A stretch of 64,000 nucleotides of DNA from Pseudidiomarina marina. GTDB taxonomy: Bacteria > Pseudomonadota > Gammaproteobacteria > Enterobacterales > Alteromonadaceae. The stretch is taken from NCBI RefSeq assembly GCF_003987045.1, contig NZ_PIPZ01000001.1, forward strand, positions 806,001-870,000. The letters run 5' to 3'. The notes under the pieces are model-generated. The model was not told where the DNA came from and did no database searches. It saw only the letters and a program-made list of their open reading frames with translations. The position numbers were made by a program, and so were the translations under genes. Below, piece by piece: positions 38,389 through 46,742 of this stretch; position 1 is the first letter of the stretch; every line of letters starts with the position of its first letter.

Positions 38389-38458
38389 TTACTTAATTTG
38401 TTTGATGCGGATAAGTTAAGGTCGAACTTTACCTTGCACCAACAGGCTTTACAAGTCC

Positions 38459-38489
38459 GAGCATTGCCGACTTTCGTCGGACAATGCTC
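38459..38489. repeat. Perfect 13-base-pair hairpin between adk and htpG
   Basis: GAGCATTG pairs with CAATGCTC and CCGAC with GTCGG around a four-base loop and a one-base bulge. On the minus strand it lies after htpG and before adk, but it lacks a T run, so it is not a simple intrinsic terminator. It could be an RNA-stability hairpin or a Rho-assisted terminator. Confidence 0.6.
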
Positions 38490-38538
38490 ATCCTAAAGCT
38501 ATTTGCTGGAATTTTCCGCAACTTTGCCGCTTACTTGC

Positions 38539-40425
38539 TTATGCTTGCGTTAAATCGAGCATCAACTTGTTCATGCGAGCAACAAATTTAGCCGGATCTT
38601 TCAAGCTTCCCCGCTCGGCAAGTGTTGCTTGATCAAGCAATACGTGAGCCCACTCGCTGAAGCGACTGTCATCATCCAAAGCGACAATACGCTGAACCAA
38701 GGTATGTTCCGGGTTAATTTCAAAAATATACTTGGTTTCTGGTACTTTTTGACCGGCCGCTTCCATTAACTTCGCCATTTGCGTACTCATATCATTATCA
38801 TCCGTAACGATACATGCCGGCGAGTCAGTCAAACGATGCGTTACACGTACCGATTTTACATTTTCGCCTAAAGCTTTCTCAAAGCGCTTCAATTGTTTCT
38901 TAAAGGCTTTTTCAGAAGCTTCGTGTTGCTTCTTCGTTTCGGCATCATCAAGTTCGCCAAGATCAAGATCACCACGAGTTACTGACTGGAATGATTTTTC
39001 CTTGTACTCAGTCAAATGGCTCATCAACCACTCATCGATGCGCTCTGATAACAGCAATACTTCAATGCCCTTTTTGCGGAAAATCTCTAACGCTGGGTTA
39101 TCACGCGCTGCTTCATAGCTATCGGCCACAATGTAGTAAATCTTCTCCTGCTTTTCCGGCATGCGTTCTATATAGGCATCCAAACTCACTTTGGCTTCAC
39201 TGGTATCCTCATGTGTTGAGGCAAAACGCAGCAAGCTTGCAATAGTTTCTTGATTGCCATGATCTTCCGCTGGTCCTTCTTTCAATACCGCGCCAAAAGT
39301 GTTCCAAAACTCTTGGTACTTCTCTGCGTCATCTTTAGCGAGCTTGCTCAGCATACTTAAGATTTTCTTAGTACTACCATTGCGCATTGAGCGAGTAATT
39401 TTGTTGTCCTGCAAAATTTCACGCGAAACGTTCAATGGCAGATCAGATGAATCCATCAGACCGCGTACAAAGCGCAGATACGTAGGCATTAATTGCTTGG
39501 CGTCATCCATAATGAATACGCGTTTTACATACAACTTAATACCATGCTGGTTTTCACGGTTCCATAAATCCCACGGGGCGCGTTTCGGAATGTAAAGTAG
39601 ACTTGTATATTCTGAAGTACCTTCAACCTTATTGTGGCTCCACAACAAAGGTTCATCAAAATCGTGGGCTATGGTTTTGTAGAATTCCTTGTACTCGTCA
39701 TCCGATATTTCCGATTTTTCACGAGTCCACAGCGCTTGACCGGAGTTAACCGCTTCCCAGCCATCTTGTTTGTCGTCGTCATCACGTTTCGGCATTTGCA
39801 CAGGAATGCTTAAATGGTCAGAGTATTTTGTAATGATACTCTTCAGGCGCCACTCATCGAGATACTCATGCGCATCGTCGCGCAAATGCAAGATAATATC
39901 GGTACCGCGTTTTGCTTTTTCGATATCACGTAGCTCATATTCGCCTTCACCACGCGAGAACCACTCAACGGCGGTATCAGAGCCTGCGGCACGGGTACGA
40001 ACGGTTACACTATCAGCAACAATAAATGCTGAATAGAAGCCAACGCCAAACTGACCAATTAAACGACTATCTTTTGCTTGATCACCAGACAATTGGCTAA
40101 AGAAGTCGGCGGTACCCGATTTTGCGATAGTACCTAAGTTCGTCATCACTTCATCGCGCGTCATACCAATACCGTTATCACTGATGGTAATGGTACCGGC
40201 ATCTTTGTCAGCACTAACACGTACGAACAACTCAGCATCATCAGCGAGTAAGCTACTATCGCTTAACGCTTTAAAACGTAGCTTATCGGCAGCATCCGAT
40301 GCATTCGATACGAGCTCGCGCAGAAAGATTTCTTTATTTGAATAAAGGGAATGAATCATTAAATGAAGCAATTGCTTCACTTCGGTTTGAAAACCGTGGG
40401 TTTCTGCTTGACGGGTCTCCGCCAT
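38539..40425 (-). CDS. htpG: Molecular chaperone HtpG (Hsp90)
   Basis: A 628-residue Hsp90 with GHKL ATPase motifs: [14 protein letters not shown] near 38, [13 protein letters not shown] near 77, and [15 protein letters not shown] near 115. The middle domain carries the catalytic Arg region [13 protein letters not shown] near 332, and the C-terminal dimerisation domain follows. It refolds and stabilises client proteins after heat stress. A sigma32 promoter is visible directly upstream at 40486-40513. Confidence 0.97.
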   Translation of the reverse strand: MAETRQAETHGFQTEVKQLLHLMIHSLYSNKEIFLRELVSNASDAADKLRFKALSDSSLLADDAELFVRVSADKDAGTITISDNGIGMTRDEVMTNLGTIAKSGTADFFSQLSGDQAKDSRLIGQFGVGFYSAFIVADSVTVRTRAAGSDTAVEWFSRGEGEYELRDIEKAKRGTDIILHLRDDAHEYLDEWRLKSIITKYSDHLSIPVQMPKRDDDDKQDGWEAVNSGQALWTREKSEISDDEYKEFYKTIAHDFDEPLLWSHNKVEGTSEYTSLLYIPKRAPWDLWNRENQHGIKLYVKRVFIMDDAKQLMPTYLRFVRGLMDSSDLPLNVSREILQDNKITRSMRNGSTKKILSMLSKLAKDDAEKYQEFWNTFGAVLKEGPAEDHGNQETIASLLRFASTHEDTSEAKVSLDAYIERMPEKQEKIYYIVADSYEAARDNPALEIFRKKGIEVLLLSERIDEWLMSHLTEYKEKSFQSVTRGDLDLGELDDAETKKQHEASEKAFKKQLKRFEKALGENVKSVRVTHRLTDSPACIVTDDNDMSTQMAKLMEAAGQKVPETKYIFEINPEHTLVQRIVALDDDSRFSEWAHVLLDQATLAERGSLKDPAKFVARMNKLMLDLTQA

Positions 40426-40485
40426 AGTGATTTCTCCTACACTATCTTTCGATTAATCAACAATGATTAGATGGGTATAGGTGAA

Positions 40486-40513
40486 AGATGGGGATGGCGC
40501 TTCGCTTTTCAAG
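40486..40513 (-). promoter_or_regulatory. Sigma32 heat-shock promoter of htpG
   Basis: On the minus strand a perfect CTTGAA -35 box (40508-40513) and CCCCATCT -10 box (40486-40493) are 14 bases apart, matching the E. coli sigma32 consensus. The -35 box lies in a palindrome GGCGCTT...AAGCGCC whose arms flank most of the spacer. Confidence 0.9.
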
Positions 40514-40538
40514 CGCCATTTTCAGTAATTTATTAACG

Positions 40539-41147
40539 TTAGTTGTGATCGATAACCTTACGACCACTAAAGGCATGCCCCAATGTCGCTTGATCAACAT
40601 ATTCAAGTTCGCCCCCTACTGGCACACCATGTGCAATGCGCGAAGTTCGAATATTCCGAGAACGCGCTAAATCGGCGATAAAGTGGGCAGTGGCCTCGCC
40701 TTCAACCGTTGGATTGGTCGCTAAAATAATTTCTTCAATTGCTTCTTGTTGCAAACGTTTTGCTAATACATCCAAGCCGATATCTTCGGGGCCAATGCCA
40801 TCCAACGGTGACAAATGCCCCATAAGCACAAAATAACAGCCTTGATACTGACCGGTCTGCTCTATAGCTAAAACGTCCGCAGGTGTCTCGACAATACACA
40901 GCAAACCGCTTTCACGACGCTTGGTATTGGCGCAAATAGCACACATCTGTTCTTCGGTAAGCGTGCGGCATTGACTACAATGCCCCACTTTCTCAACGGC
41001 TTCCGTTAATGCCTGCGCTAAGCGTAAGGCACCCTCTCGCTGCCGCTCTAACAAGTGAAACGTCATGCGCTGCGCACTCTTCGGGCCAACACCTGGTAAT
41101 AACCGTAACGCTTGCACGAGCTCTTGTATTGCCGGACTAAGACGCAT
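40539..41147 (-). CDS. recR: Recombination mediator RecR
   Basis: A 202-residue protein with the N-terminal HhH region ([20 protein letters not shown] near 15-34), the zinc-binding Cys in [16 protein letters not shown] near 57-72, and a Toprim domain from about 80 with [12 protein letters not shown] and [14 protein letters not shown]. With RecO and RecF it loads RecA on gaps. It lies 13 bases after ybaB in the conserved dnaX-ybaB-recR order. Confidence 0.96.
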   Translation of the reverse strand: MRLSPAIQELVQALRLLPGVGPKSAQRMTFHLLERQREGALRLAQALTEAVEKVGHCSQCRTLTEEQMCAICANTKRRESGLLCIVETPADVLAIEQTGQYQGCYFVLMGHLSPLDGIGPEDIGLDVLAKRLQQEAIEEIILATNPTVEGEATAHFIADLARSRNIRTSRIAHGVPVGGELEYVDQATLGHAFSGRKVIDHN

Positions 41148-41160
41148 GCTTCACCCGTAT

Positions 41161-41493
41161 TTAGAAAGGCATTTTAAAGCCTGGTGGTAAGTTCATACCG
41201 CCAGTGACTTCGGCCATTTTTTCTTTGCTGGTTTGCTCAACGCGACGCACCGCGTCATTAATTGCCGCAGCAACAAGATCTTCAATCATCTCGCTGTCAT
41301 CATCTTCAAACAAGCTTGGGTCAATGCTTACGCGACGAACATTATGGTTACCTAACATCGTCACTTTAACCATACCAGCACCGGCTTCGCCCGTTACTTC
41401 AAGGTTTGCGATTTCAGCCTGCGCCTTTTGCATACGCTCCTGCATTTGCTGCGCCTGCTTCATCATGTTGCCTAAACCACCACCTTTAAACAT
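41161..41493 (-). CDS. ybaB: YbaB/EbfC family nucleoid-associated protein
   Basis: A 110-residue protein with the long N-terminal helix [20 protein letters not shown] and a beta core ending in GLxFP-like [11 protein letters not shown]. EbfC proteins bind DNA as dimers of tweezer shape and influence chromosome structure. It is 21 bases downstream of dnaX and just before recR, its usual place. Confidence 0.95.
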   Translation of the reverse strand: MFKGGGLGNMMKQAQQMQERMQKAQAEIANLEVTGEAGAGMVKVTMLGNHNVRRVSIDPSLFEDDDSEMIEDLVAAAINDAVRRVEQTSKEKMAEVTGGMNLPPGFKMPF

Positions 41494-41514
41494 AAATACC
41501 TCTGTTTTCTATCA

Positions 41515-43446
41515 TTAATCTGGTTTGACGGAATCAGCTTGTAGCTGGGCTCCAAATTCAGTTTCGAGTTGCTGAGCAATTGAGTCCGACGCTAATGTTT
41601 GCTGCGCTACACTCAATCGATGCGCATTAATGCGCTGCTGAATTTCAACCGGCGTCGCTGCCTCGCTATCGCCTACCAATATATCACGCAACGTCATATC
41701 AAATTGTGTCGCCATTGCTTCTTTAATGGTGACGACGGCCCCATCATTCAACAGGTAGGCCCAGTTTTTTCTCACCATTAAAACGTATTGATCGTGCTCT
41801 TTTTGCAACACGCTGTTACGCGCCAACTGCCGCGTTAAACCATGCAAATCAAGCGCATCGATCATCGCCGACCAGCGATCAATTTCTGCGGCCCGTTGCG
41901 TGCTATCGGTGATTTGCGCATCAATCTCAGGCATCTCAACAGGCTTGTTTTCCACTGGTTGAGTCGCTGGTCGAGCAGCTTCTTGAAGCTGCTCTTGAGG
42001 CGATTCAAGCTCAGCCTGTTGATTCAACTTGGTGTCAGCTTGTTCAACTGCAGATTGTTTCTGAGCAGGCTCGTTGGCAGTGTCACTCGGTGGTGTTACT
42101 TCACGATTTTTTTTTTGCGCCAATGCGCTACGTGTTGCTAACAGCGCCTGTAAATCACTTTGCGGGGTGGGCTCTTGCGTCCCTTCTGATTCCGGTTCAT
42201 CAGCAACCGCATCATAATTTGCCGTATCCTGATGATTCGAAGCATCTATCTGATGCACCGGCTCTGCTGGCATATCATCAGTCAAGGCCGATGGCGGCGG
42301 TGCTGTTGCCGTGACCGGCTTTACCTTGGTGACCATCTCTGCCGGCGTTTCTACTACCTCAAGATATTCTGGCCGAAATGCCATTAAGCGCAGCAACGTC
42401 ATTTCGACACCACTACGAACATCACTCGCATAATTCAAATCACGACGACCTTGAACCAATATGTCGTAGAACACCTGTAATAACTCAGCTGGTAACTGCT
42501 GTGCTAAATGCTGCCCAGCTGGCTCTAAACCGGTGGCATGGGCGGTTTCTGGCACCGCTTTGTACAATGCCATCTGGTGAATAAGGTTTTGCAGCTCTGG
42601 CAATAATCCACTGAGGTCAGGTACTTGTCCCGCAACTTGCTCTAGCGTACTAAGCATTGTTTCCGCATCACCGCTCAACACATTTTGCATCAGGGTAATT
42701 AATTGGAAACTCGGAACACTGCCAAGCATTTGTTGCACGCCATGCATGCTTACCGCATGGTCGCCTTGCGCTATGGCTTGGTCCGTTAAACTTAAAGCAT
42801 CACGCATACTGCCTTGCGCTGCACGCGCCAACGCCTGTATTGCCGGCTCCTCAAAAGCGATATTCTCGGATTTGAGTACCTGCATTAAGTGGTTGGCAAT
42901 TTCATCGCGCGACAACGCTTTCAAATTGAACTGCAAACAGCGCGATAGCACCGTAATAGGCAGTTTTTGCGGGTCAGTTGTCGCTAATAAAAATTTAACG
43001 TGCTCAGGCGGCTCTTCAAGCGTTTTTAACAAGGCATTGAAGCTGTGGCGCGATAACATGTGCACTTCGTCTATCAGATAGACCTTAAAGCGACCTTGCG
43101 TTGGTGCGTACTGCACGTTATCGAGTAATTCGCGCGTATCTTCAACTTTGGTTCGTGAAGCGGCATCGATTTCTAGAAGATCAACAAAGCGTCCCTGATC
43201 GATAGCCGTGCAGGCACTGCATTGACCGCACGGTTCCGCGGTGATTCCTTGCTCGCAATTGAGGCTTTTTGCAAGTATTCGAGCAATAGTTGTTTTACCA
43301 ACACCTCGAGTACCGGTGAGTAACCAGGCATGATGCAATCGACCTGTTTGTAAGGCATTGAATAGCGGCTTCAACACATGTTGTTGCCCAACTACTTCGC
43401 CAAAATTTCGGGGTCGCCACTTACGTGCGAGAACTTGATAGCTCAT
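41515..43446 (-). CDS. dnaX: DNA polymerase III tau/gamma subunit DnaX
   Basis: The start at 43446 gives the standard MSYQVLARKWRP. The 643-residue tau protein has Walker A GTRGVGKT at 45-52, zinc cysteines at 64, 73, 76 and 79, DEVH at 126-129, and the SRC motif at 168-170. The clamp-loader domains end at about 370, followed by a Pro, Glu and Gln-rich linker and the C-terminal tau domain that contacts DnaB and alpha. At codon 444 an A10 run offers a frameshift or slippage site with an immediate stop in the -1 frame, which would yield a gamma-like short form. Confidence 0.96.
   Translation of the reverse strand: MSYQVLARKWRPRNFGEVVGQQHVLKPLFNALQTGRLHHAWLLTGTRGVGKTTIARILAKSLNCEQGITAEPCGQCSACTAIDQGRFVDLLEIDAASRTKVEDTRELLDNVQYAPTQGRFKVYLIDEVHMLSRHSFNALLKTLEEPPEHVKFLLATTDPQKLPITVLSRCLQFNLKALSRDEIANHLMQVLKSENIAFEEPAIQALARAAQGSMRDALSLTDQAIAQGDHAVSMHGVQQMLGSVPSFQLITLMQNVLSGDAETMLSTLEQVAGQVPDLSGLLPELQNLIHQMALYKAVPETAHATGLEPAGQHLAQQLPAELLQVFYDILVQGRRDLNYASDVRSGVEMTLLRLMAFRPEYLEVVETPAEMVTKVKPVTATAPPPSALTDDMPAEPVHQIDASNHQDTANYDAVADEPESEGTQEPTPQSDLQALLATRSALAQKKNREVTPPSDTANEPAQKQSAVEQADTKLNQQAELESPQEQLQEAARPATQPVENKPVEMPEIDAQITDSTQRAAEIDRWSAMIDALDLHGLTRQLARNSVLQKEHDQYVLMVRKNWAYLLNDGAVVTIKEAMATQFDMTLRDILVGDSEAATPVEIQQRINAHRLSVAQQTLASDSIAQQLETEFGAQLQADSVKPD
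42107..42116 (-). other. A10 slippery run in dnaX, candidate gamma-subunit frameshift site
   Basis: On the coding strand the codons read CAA AAA AAA AAT CGT. A shift to the -1 frame within the ten A leads to AAA TCG TGA, ending almost at once; the +1 frame stops four codons on at TAA. The truncated product of about 448 residues compares with 431 for E. coli gamma, where A AAA AAG is the shift site. Whether ribosomal frameshifting or transcriptional slippage acts here is not shown by the sequence. Confidence 0.7.
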
Positions 43447-43494
43447 GGCCAATATCTTCTCAATCTGTCGCTTCAGATAAGTAGCTAACTTACC

Positions 43495-44013
43495 TTAAAA
43501 TGAGCACAGGGTATAGTATGGAATCTTGGCTTGTTGTAACCGCTGAGCACCTGGTAAATCTGCAAGCGTGATTATAAACGCGCATTCTACAATGGTCGCT
43601 TGCTGCTTTTTAAGCATTTCTACCGCGGCTAAAATAGTGCCGCCAGTAGCCAGTAAATCATCAACCACAACCACCTTATCAGCGGCGGTAATGTCGTCTG
43701 CGTGAAGCTCTAATTTGTCTTCACCGTATTCAAGCGCATAAGTTTGTGACACGGTTTTGCGTGGTAACTTGCCCGGCTTGCGCAACGGCACAAAGCCAAT
43801 CCCCATCGCGTACGCTAACGCCGTAGCAAAAATAAAACCACGTGCTTCAATGCCAACAATTTTGGTAACGCCTAGTTCACGATAACGATCTGCAAGAACA
43901 TTAATGGTATGTCGAAATGCCTCACCATCAGCAAGTAACGGTGTGATATCACGAAATAATATGCCGGGCTTGGGGTAGTCCGGAATGGCTCGAATATAGC
44001 TTTCTATCTGCAT
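43495..44013 (-). CDS. apt: Adenine phosphoribosyltransferase
   Basis: A 172-residue purine salvage enzyme that joins adenine and PRPP to AMP. The opening IESYIRAIPDYPKPGILFRDITPLL is diagnostic, with GIEARGFIFATALAY near 55 and the PRPP-binding loop VVVVDDLLATGGTILAA near 114-130. It is upstream of dnaX, 48 bases away on the same strand, as in E. coli. Confidence 0.96.
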   Translation of the reverse strand: MQIESYIRAIPDYPKPGILFRDITPLLADGEAFRHTINVLADRYRELGVTKIVGIEARGFIFATALAYAMGIGFVPLRKPGKLPRKTVSQTYALEYGEDKLELHADDITAADKVVVVDDLLATGGTILAAVEMLKKQQATIVECAFIITLADLPGAQRLQQAKIPYYTLCSF

Positions 44014-44021
44014 TGATTATC

Positions 44022-44417
44022 TCAGGCAGTTGTTTGTTGCGGATTACCTGTTGTCGCAGCAAGATCATTGAGTAACCCCAATAAGCGTTGCGCTTCGACA
44101 GGTTTTGGCAAGCACAAGTTAGCACCGGCTTTGTCTGCCAGCGGTTGAACTTGCGCAGCGTCTTGTGTGGTCATCAAAATAATTGGCGTCTGTTGGTAGT
44201 GTTTCGACTGACGCAGATTTTTTATGAGCGCCAAGCCGTCCATTAATGGCATCTTGTGATCCACCAACACCACATCAAAATGCTGACTTTTAGAACGGTT
44301 TAAGCCGTCGAGGCCATCATTGGCACAGCTTACCGTAAACGGGCTTTGCTCAATAATCTGTAGCAATTGCTCCCGTGTCGCTGGTTTATCCTCAACCAGC
44401 AATAATTGAAGTGACAT
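44022..44417 (-). CDS. Receiver-only response regulator
   Basis: A 131-residue CheY-like receiver without an output domain. The acidic pair is Glu9-Asp10, the phosphoacceptor is Asp53 in DVVLVDHKMPLMDG, the switch Thr is in ILMTTQD near 83, and the Lys is in LPKPVEA at 105. It acts by phosphorylation-dependent protein contact. No histidine kinase is nearby, so its partner is unknown. It lies eight bases upstream of apt and downstream of the hvf cluster. Confidence 0.87.
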   Translation of the reverse strand: MSLQLLLVEDKPATREQLLQIIEQSPFTVSCANDGLDGLNRSKSQHFDVVLVDHKMPLMDGLALIKNLRQSKHYQQTPIILMTTQDAAQVQPLADKAGANLCLPKPVEAQRLLGLLNDLAATTGNPQQTTA

Positions 44418-44441
44418 AATATGCCTATTTAAGTTAACAGC

Positions 44442-44567
44442 TTACGCTGAAAAGAACTTATACCAGGACAAAACCGCCGGTAACACTGGTACTGCAAGAA
44501 ATACAATTACTGCAAGCCAGCCCATTTTTACGCCCGATTCATCTCGGAAGTTTTCATTATGCGCCAT
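44442..44567 (-). CDS. 41-residue single-helix membrane protein next to the hvf genes
   Basis: The frame encodes 41 residues: a polar start MAHNENFRDESGVKMG and one hydrophobic helix at about residues 17-35, ending WYKFFSA. GAGG lies about ten bases before the ATG. It is 44 bases downstream of hvfC on the same strand and 24 bases before the response regulator. The location suggests a last gene of the oxazolin operon, but a stand-alone small membrane protein is equally possible. I recognise no family. Confidence 0.65.
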   Translation of the reverse strand: MAHNENFRDESGVKMGWLAVIVFLAVPVLPAVLSWYKFFSA

Positions 44568-44611
44568 AAAATACATCCTCACTGACTAAAATTTGCGGTG
44601 CGGATCATACT

Positions 44612-45373
44612 TTAATTGCTGCTTGGGAACAACATGGCTCTTTGATAGAGTTCAGGAACCGTTGCGAGTAAGCCTTGATATAGTTGTTCCTTTGTAAACT
44701 GTGGCAGCTGACTCGATAAATAGTCAGCGGCTTCCGCCAAGGTGCTCGAAGAACACTGCAATAAGTAATCCACAAACAACATTGTAACCGCATTGAGTTG
44801 CAGAAATTTGACGTTAGATTCCAAATTTCCGTTCTGCATCTGATCAACCCGATAAACGGCTAAGTAGCATGGCTGATTGAGCGGTTCATTTGGTGTAACA
44901 TCAGGTTGAATAGTATGTACTGGGTAGTCGAATGCATGCCACTGTAACGACGGATTAACTTGCCAACCTGATGCGTCTAATGCGACGTGTAGGGGCGGCT
45001 GAAAACATGCTGAATCATAGTGATATACTTCAAGTTCCATACGCTCGTACAAAGCAAGTTGGTAACTCCATTCTGGTAACCACGAGGCTTCATAAATTGC
45101 CAAAAATTCGGTGAATTCTGCACCGATTTCGGAAAATAATGGTGATTTAGAATGATGTTGAGCGATAAAAGATTGAAGAATCTCTCGCTCTTGTTCATTT
45201 GTAAACGTACTAAATAAAACTGGAAAGCCGCGAGTTATAAAACTCTCAATATTGTTATGAACCAAGCGTTGATATACTTTCAATCGGCGAGCCTCACCTT
45301 GTGGTGGTTCTGCCTGAAAAGGATCACGTAACCATCGTGACCATTGCTCCTGAATCCGTCGAAACTCACTCAT
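44612..45373 (-). CDS. hvfC: HvfC-type partner protein (DUF2063)
   Basis: A 253-residue DUF2063 protein. Its N-terminal helical domain has RLKVYQRLVHNNIESFITRGFP near 30-51, the usual signature; a second domain follows from about 140. In the published oxazolin and bufferin pathways this partner works with the DUF692 enzyme, recruiting the precursor peptide for modification. Its ATG overlaps the hvfB stop by four bases, indicating coupled translation. Confidence 0.88.
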   Translation of the reverse strand: MSEFRRIQEQWSRWLRDPFQAEPPQGEARRLKVYQRLVHNNIESFITRGFPVLFSTFTNEQEREILQSFIAQHHSKSPLFSEIGAEFTEFLAIYEASWLPEWSYQLALYERMELEVYHYDSACFQPPLHVALDASGWQVNPSLQWHAFDYPVHTIQPDVTPNEPLNQPCYLAVYRVDQMQNGNLESNVKFLQLNAVTMLFVDYLLQCSSSTLAEAADYLSSQLPQFTKEQLYQGLLATVPELYQRAMLFPSSN

Positions 45374-46197
45374 ACAAATTCTGTTTGTTGGGTTACTTTT
45401 TTCACGGCCTGCATTTCATCAAGCAACTCAGCCAACGGTGGAATATTAAAATCTCGCTCAAGTAGCACTGGGAACGGGCCATGATGCTGGTAGCTTACTT
45501 CCAGCAAATCAAAGACTTCCGGCCGAATCGGAGCGCCATGCGTATCAATTAATAGGTCTTCGGCTTCTTCGAAATGACCTGCAATATGGCCATAATTAAC
45601 TTTCTCTGAGGGGAGGCCTTTGATAAAGGCGACAGGATCGTAACCGTGATTGACGCTATTGACGAATACATTATTCACATCAAGTAGCAACTCACAATTT
45701 GATGTTGTTAAAACCTGATTTATAAACTCAAGTTCGCTCAGTTCAGTCGCAGCAGGCAAGTAATATGATACATTTTCTAATATGAGCGGTCTCTCAATTA
45801 GCTCCTGCACGCGCTTAACTCGCTGTGCCACATATTCTGCAGCTTCTTCGCTAAAAGGGATAGGTAAAAGATCATAAAGATGGCCACCCGCCGAACAATA
45901 GCTTAAATGTTCGCTATATCGCTCAATGTTAAAGCGCTCTAGAAAATCTTTAACCTTTAAAATAAAAGCTTCATCGAGTGGGTCAGGGCTACCAATCGAT
46001 AACGAAAGGCCATGACAAAATAGAGGATATCTTTCACGTAGCAGATCAAGCTGGTACGTCGCTTCATAGCCACGTTCAATCCAGTTTTCTGGAGCTATCT
46101 CCCAAAAATCAACGACGGGATTCTTCTGCAAAACGTCAGACAAGAACTCCCGTCGTAATCCTAATCCAACTAGGCGCCGCACTTCCCTTCGCCGCAT
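45370..46197 (-). CDS. hvfB: HvfB-type multinuclear non-heme iron oxidase (DUF692)
   Basis: A 275-residue DUF692/MNIO enzyme with a TIM-barrel fold. Conserved iron-ligand segments are visible: CHGLSLSIGSPD near 61, YSEHLSYC near 98, LILENVSYYLP near 137, LLLDVNNVFVNSVNHGYD near 168, GHIAGHFEE near 198 and VLLERDFNIP near 250. MNIO enzymes of this branch convert cysteines of EGKCG motifs to thiooxazole-type groups. The ATG lies inside the last codons of hvfA (28-base overlap), so the modifying enzyme is translated in step with its substrate. Confidence 0.9.
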   Translation of the reverse strand: MRRREVRRLVGLGLRREFLSDVLQKNPVVDFWEIAPENWIERGYEATYQLDLLRERYPLFCHGLSLSIGSPDPLDEAFILKVKDFLERFNIERYSEHLSYCSAGGHLYDLLPIPFSEEAAEYVAQRVKRVQELIERPLILENVSYYLPAATELSELEFINQVLTTSNCELLLDVNNVFVNSVNHGYDPVAFIKGLPSEKVNYGHIAGHFEEAEDLLIDTHGAPIRPEVFDLLEVSYQHHGPFPVLLERDFNIPPLAELLDEMQAVKKVTQQTEFV

Positions 46198-46595
46198 TTA
46201 CCTTCACCACATTTGCCTTCTTTGGCTTTTTCATTCATGCGTTCTTTGGCTTTGTCGTCCATTTTTTCCATGGCTTTATCGCCACCGCATTTGCCTTCGC
46301 CGCACTTCCCTTCGCCACATTTACCTTCTTTGTGTTTTTCGGCGTGTTCTTTGGCTTTATCACCACCACACTTACCTTCACCACATTTACCTTCGCCACA
46401 CTTCCCTTCTTTGGCTTTCTTGGCATCTTTCTTACCACCACAACGCATTTCTTGTTGCTGTTGCTGTTGTTGCTCTTGCTGATAGCCACCTGGTAACTCG
46501 GTAAAACCAAATGGATTTGCTGACGCTGTTACACCGGCTGCACCGACTAATAATGCACCTACGGCTACCGAAACTGACTTTTTCATCGCTTTCAT
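46170..46595 (-). CDS. hvfA: HvfA-type oxazolin precursor peptide with nine EGKCG motifs
   Basis: A 141-residue precursor: signal peptide to about residue 26 (cleavage after TASA), a short spacer with a seven-Gln run, Cys52, then three clusters each of three EGKCG motifs (cysteines at 66, 71, 76; 93, 98, 103; 129, 134, 139) separated by Lys/Glu-rich helices. Published work on Haemophilus HvfA and bufferins shows such motifs are modified by the DUF692 enzyme and bind copper. AGAGGAAC precedes the ATG. The operon order hvfA-hvfB-hvfC is standard; a DoxX-type hvfD is not seen here. Confidence 0.9.
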   Translation of the reverse strand: MKAMKKSVSVAVGALLVGAAGVTASANPFGFTELPGGYQQEQQQQQQQEMRCGGKKDAKKAKEGKCGEGKCGEGKCGGDKAKEHAEKHKEGKCGEGKCGEGKCGGDKAMEKMDDKAKERMNEKAKEGKCGEGKCGEGKCGA

Positions 46596-46687
46596 TGGTA
46601 GTTCCTCTTGTGTTGTTCTAGATCAATAGACTAGCACTTTTTTTAATTCGAAATATATTCTATAACAATAGTTCAGAACAAACAAAG

Positions 46688-46712
46688 AACCCCGCTAGAC
46701 AGCGGGGTTTTA
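46688..46712 (-). terminator. Terminator of the tonB2/TPR operon
   Basis: A nine-base-pair GC-rich stem, AACCCCGCT (46688-46696) with AGCGGGGTT (46701-46709), around a four-base loop. On the minus strand TTCTTTGTTT follows. It lies just past the TPR gene stop and upstream of hvfA, keeping the two units apart. Confidence 0.78.
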
Positions 46713-46742
46713 CTTTATTTTTAACAGTGTACTGTATTCAGC

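Noticed and set aside
46213-46510. Long open frames on both strands across hvfA, for example a Pro/Ser-rich one on the plus strand
   Set aside because: They are other-frame readings of the EGKCG repeats; low-complexity sequence removes stops. Only the minus-strand hvfA frame has a signal peptide and ribosome site.
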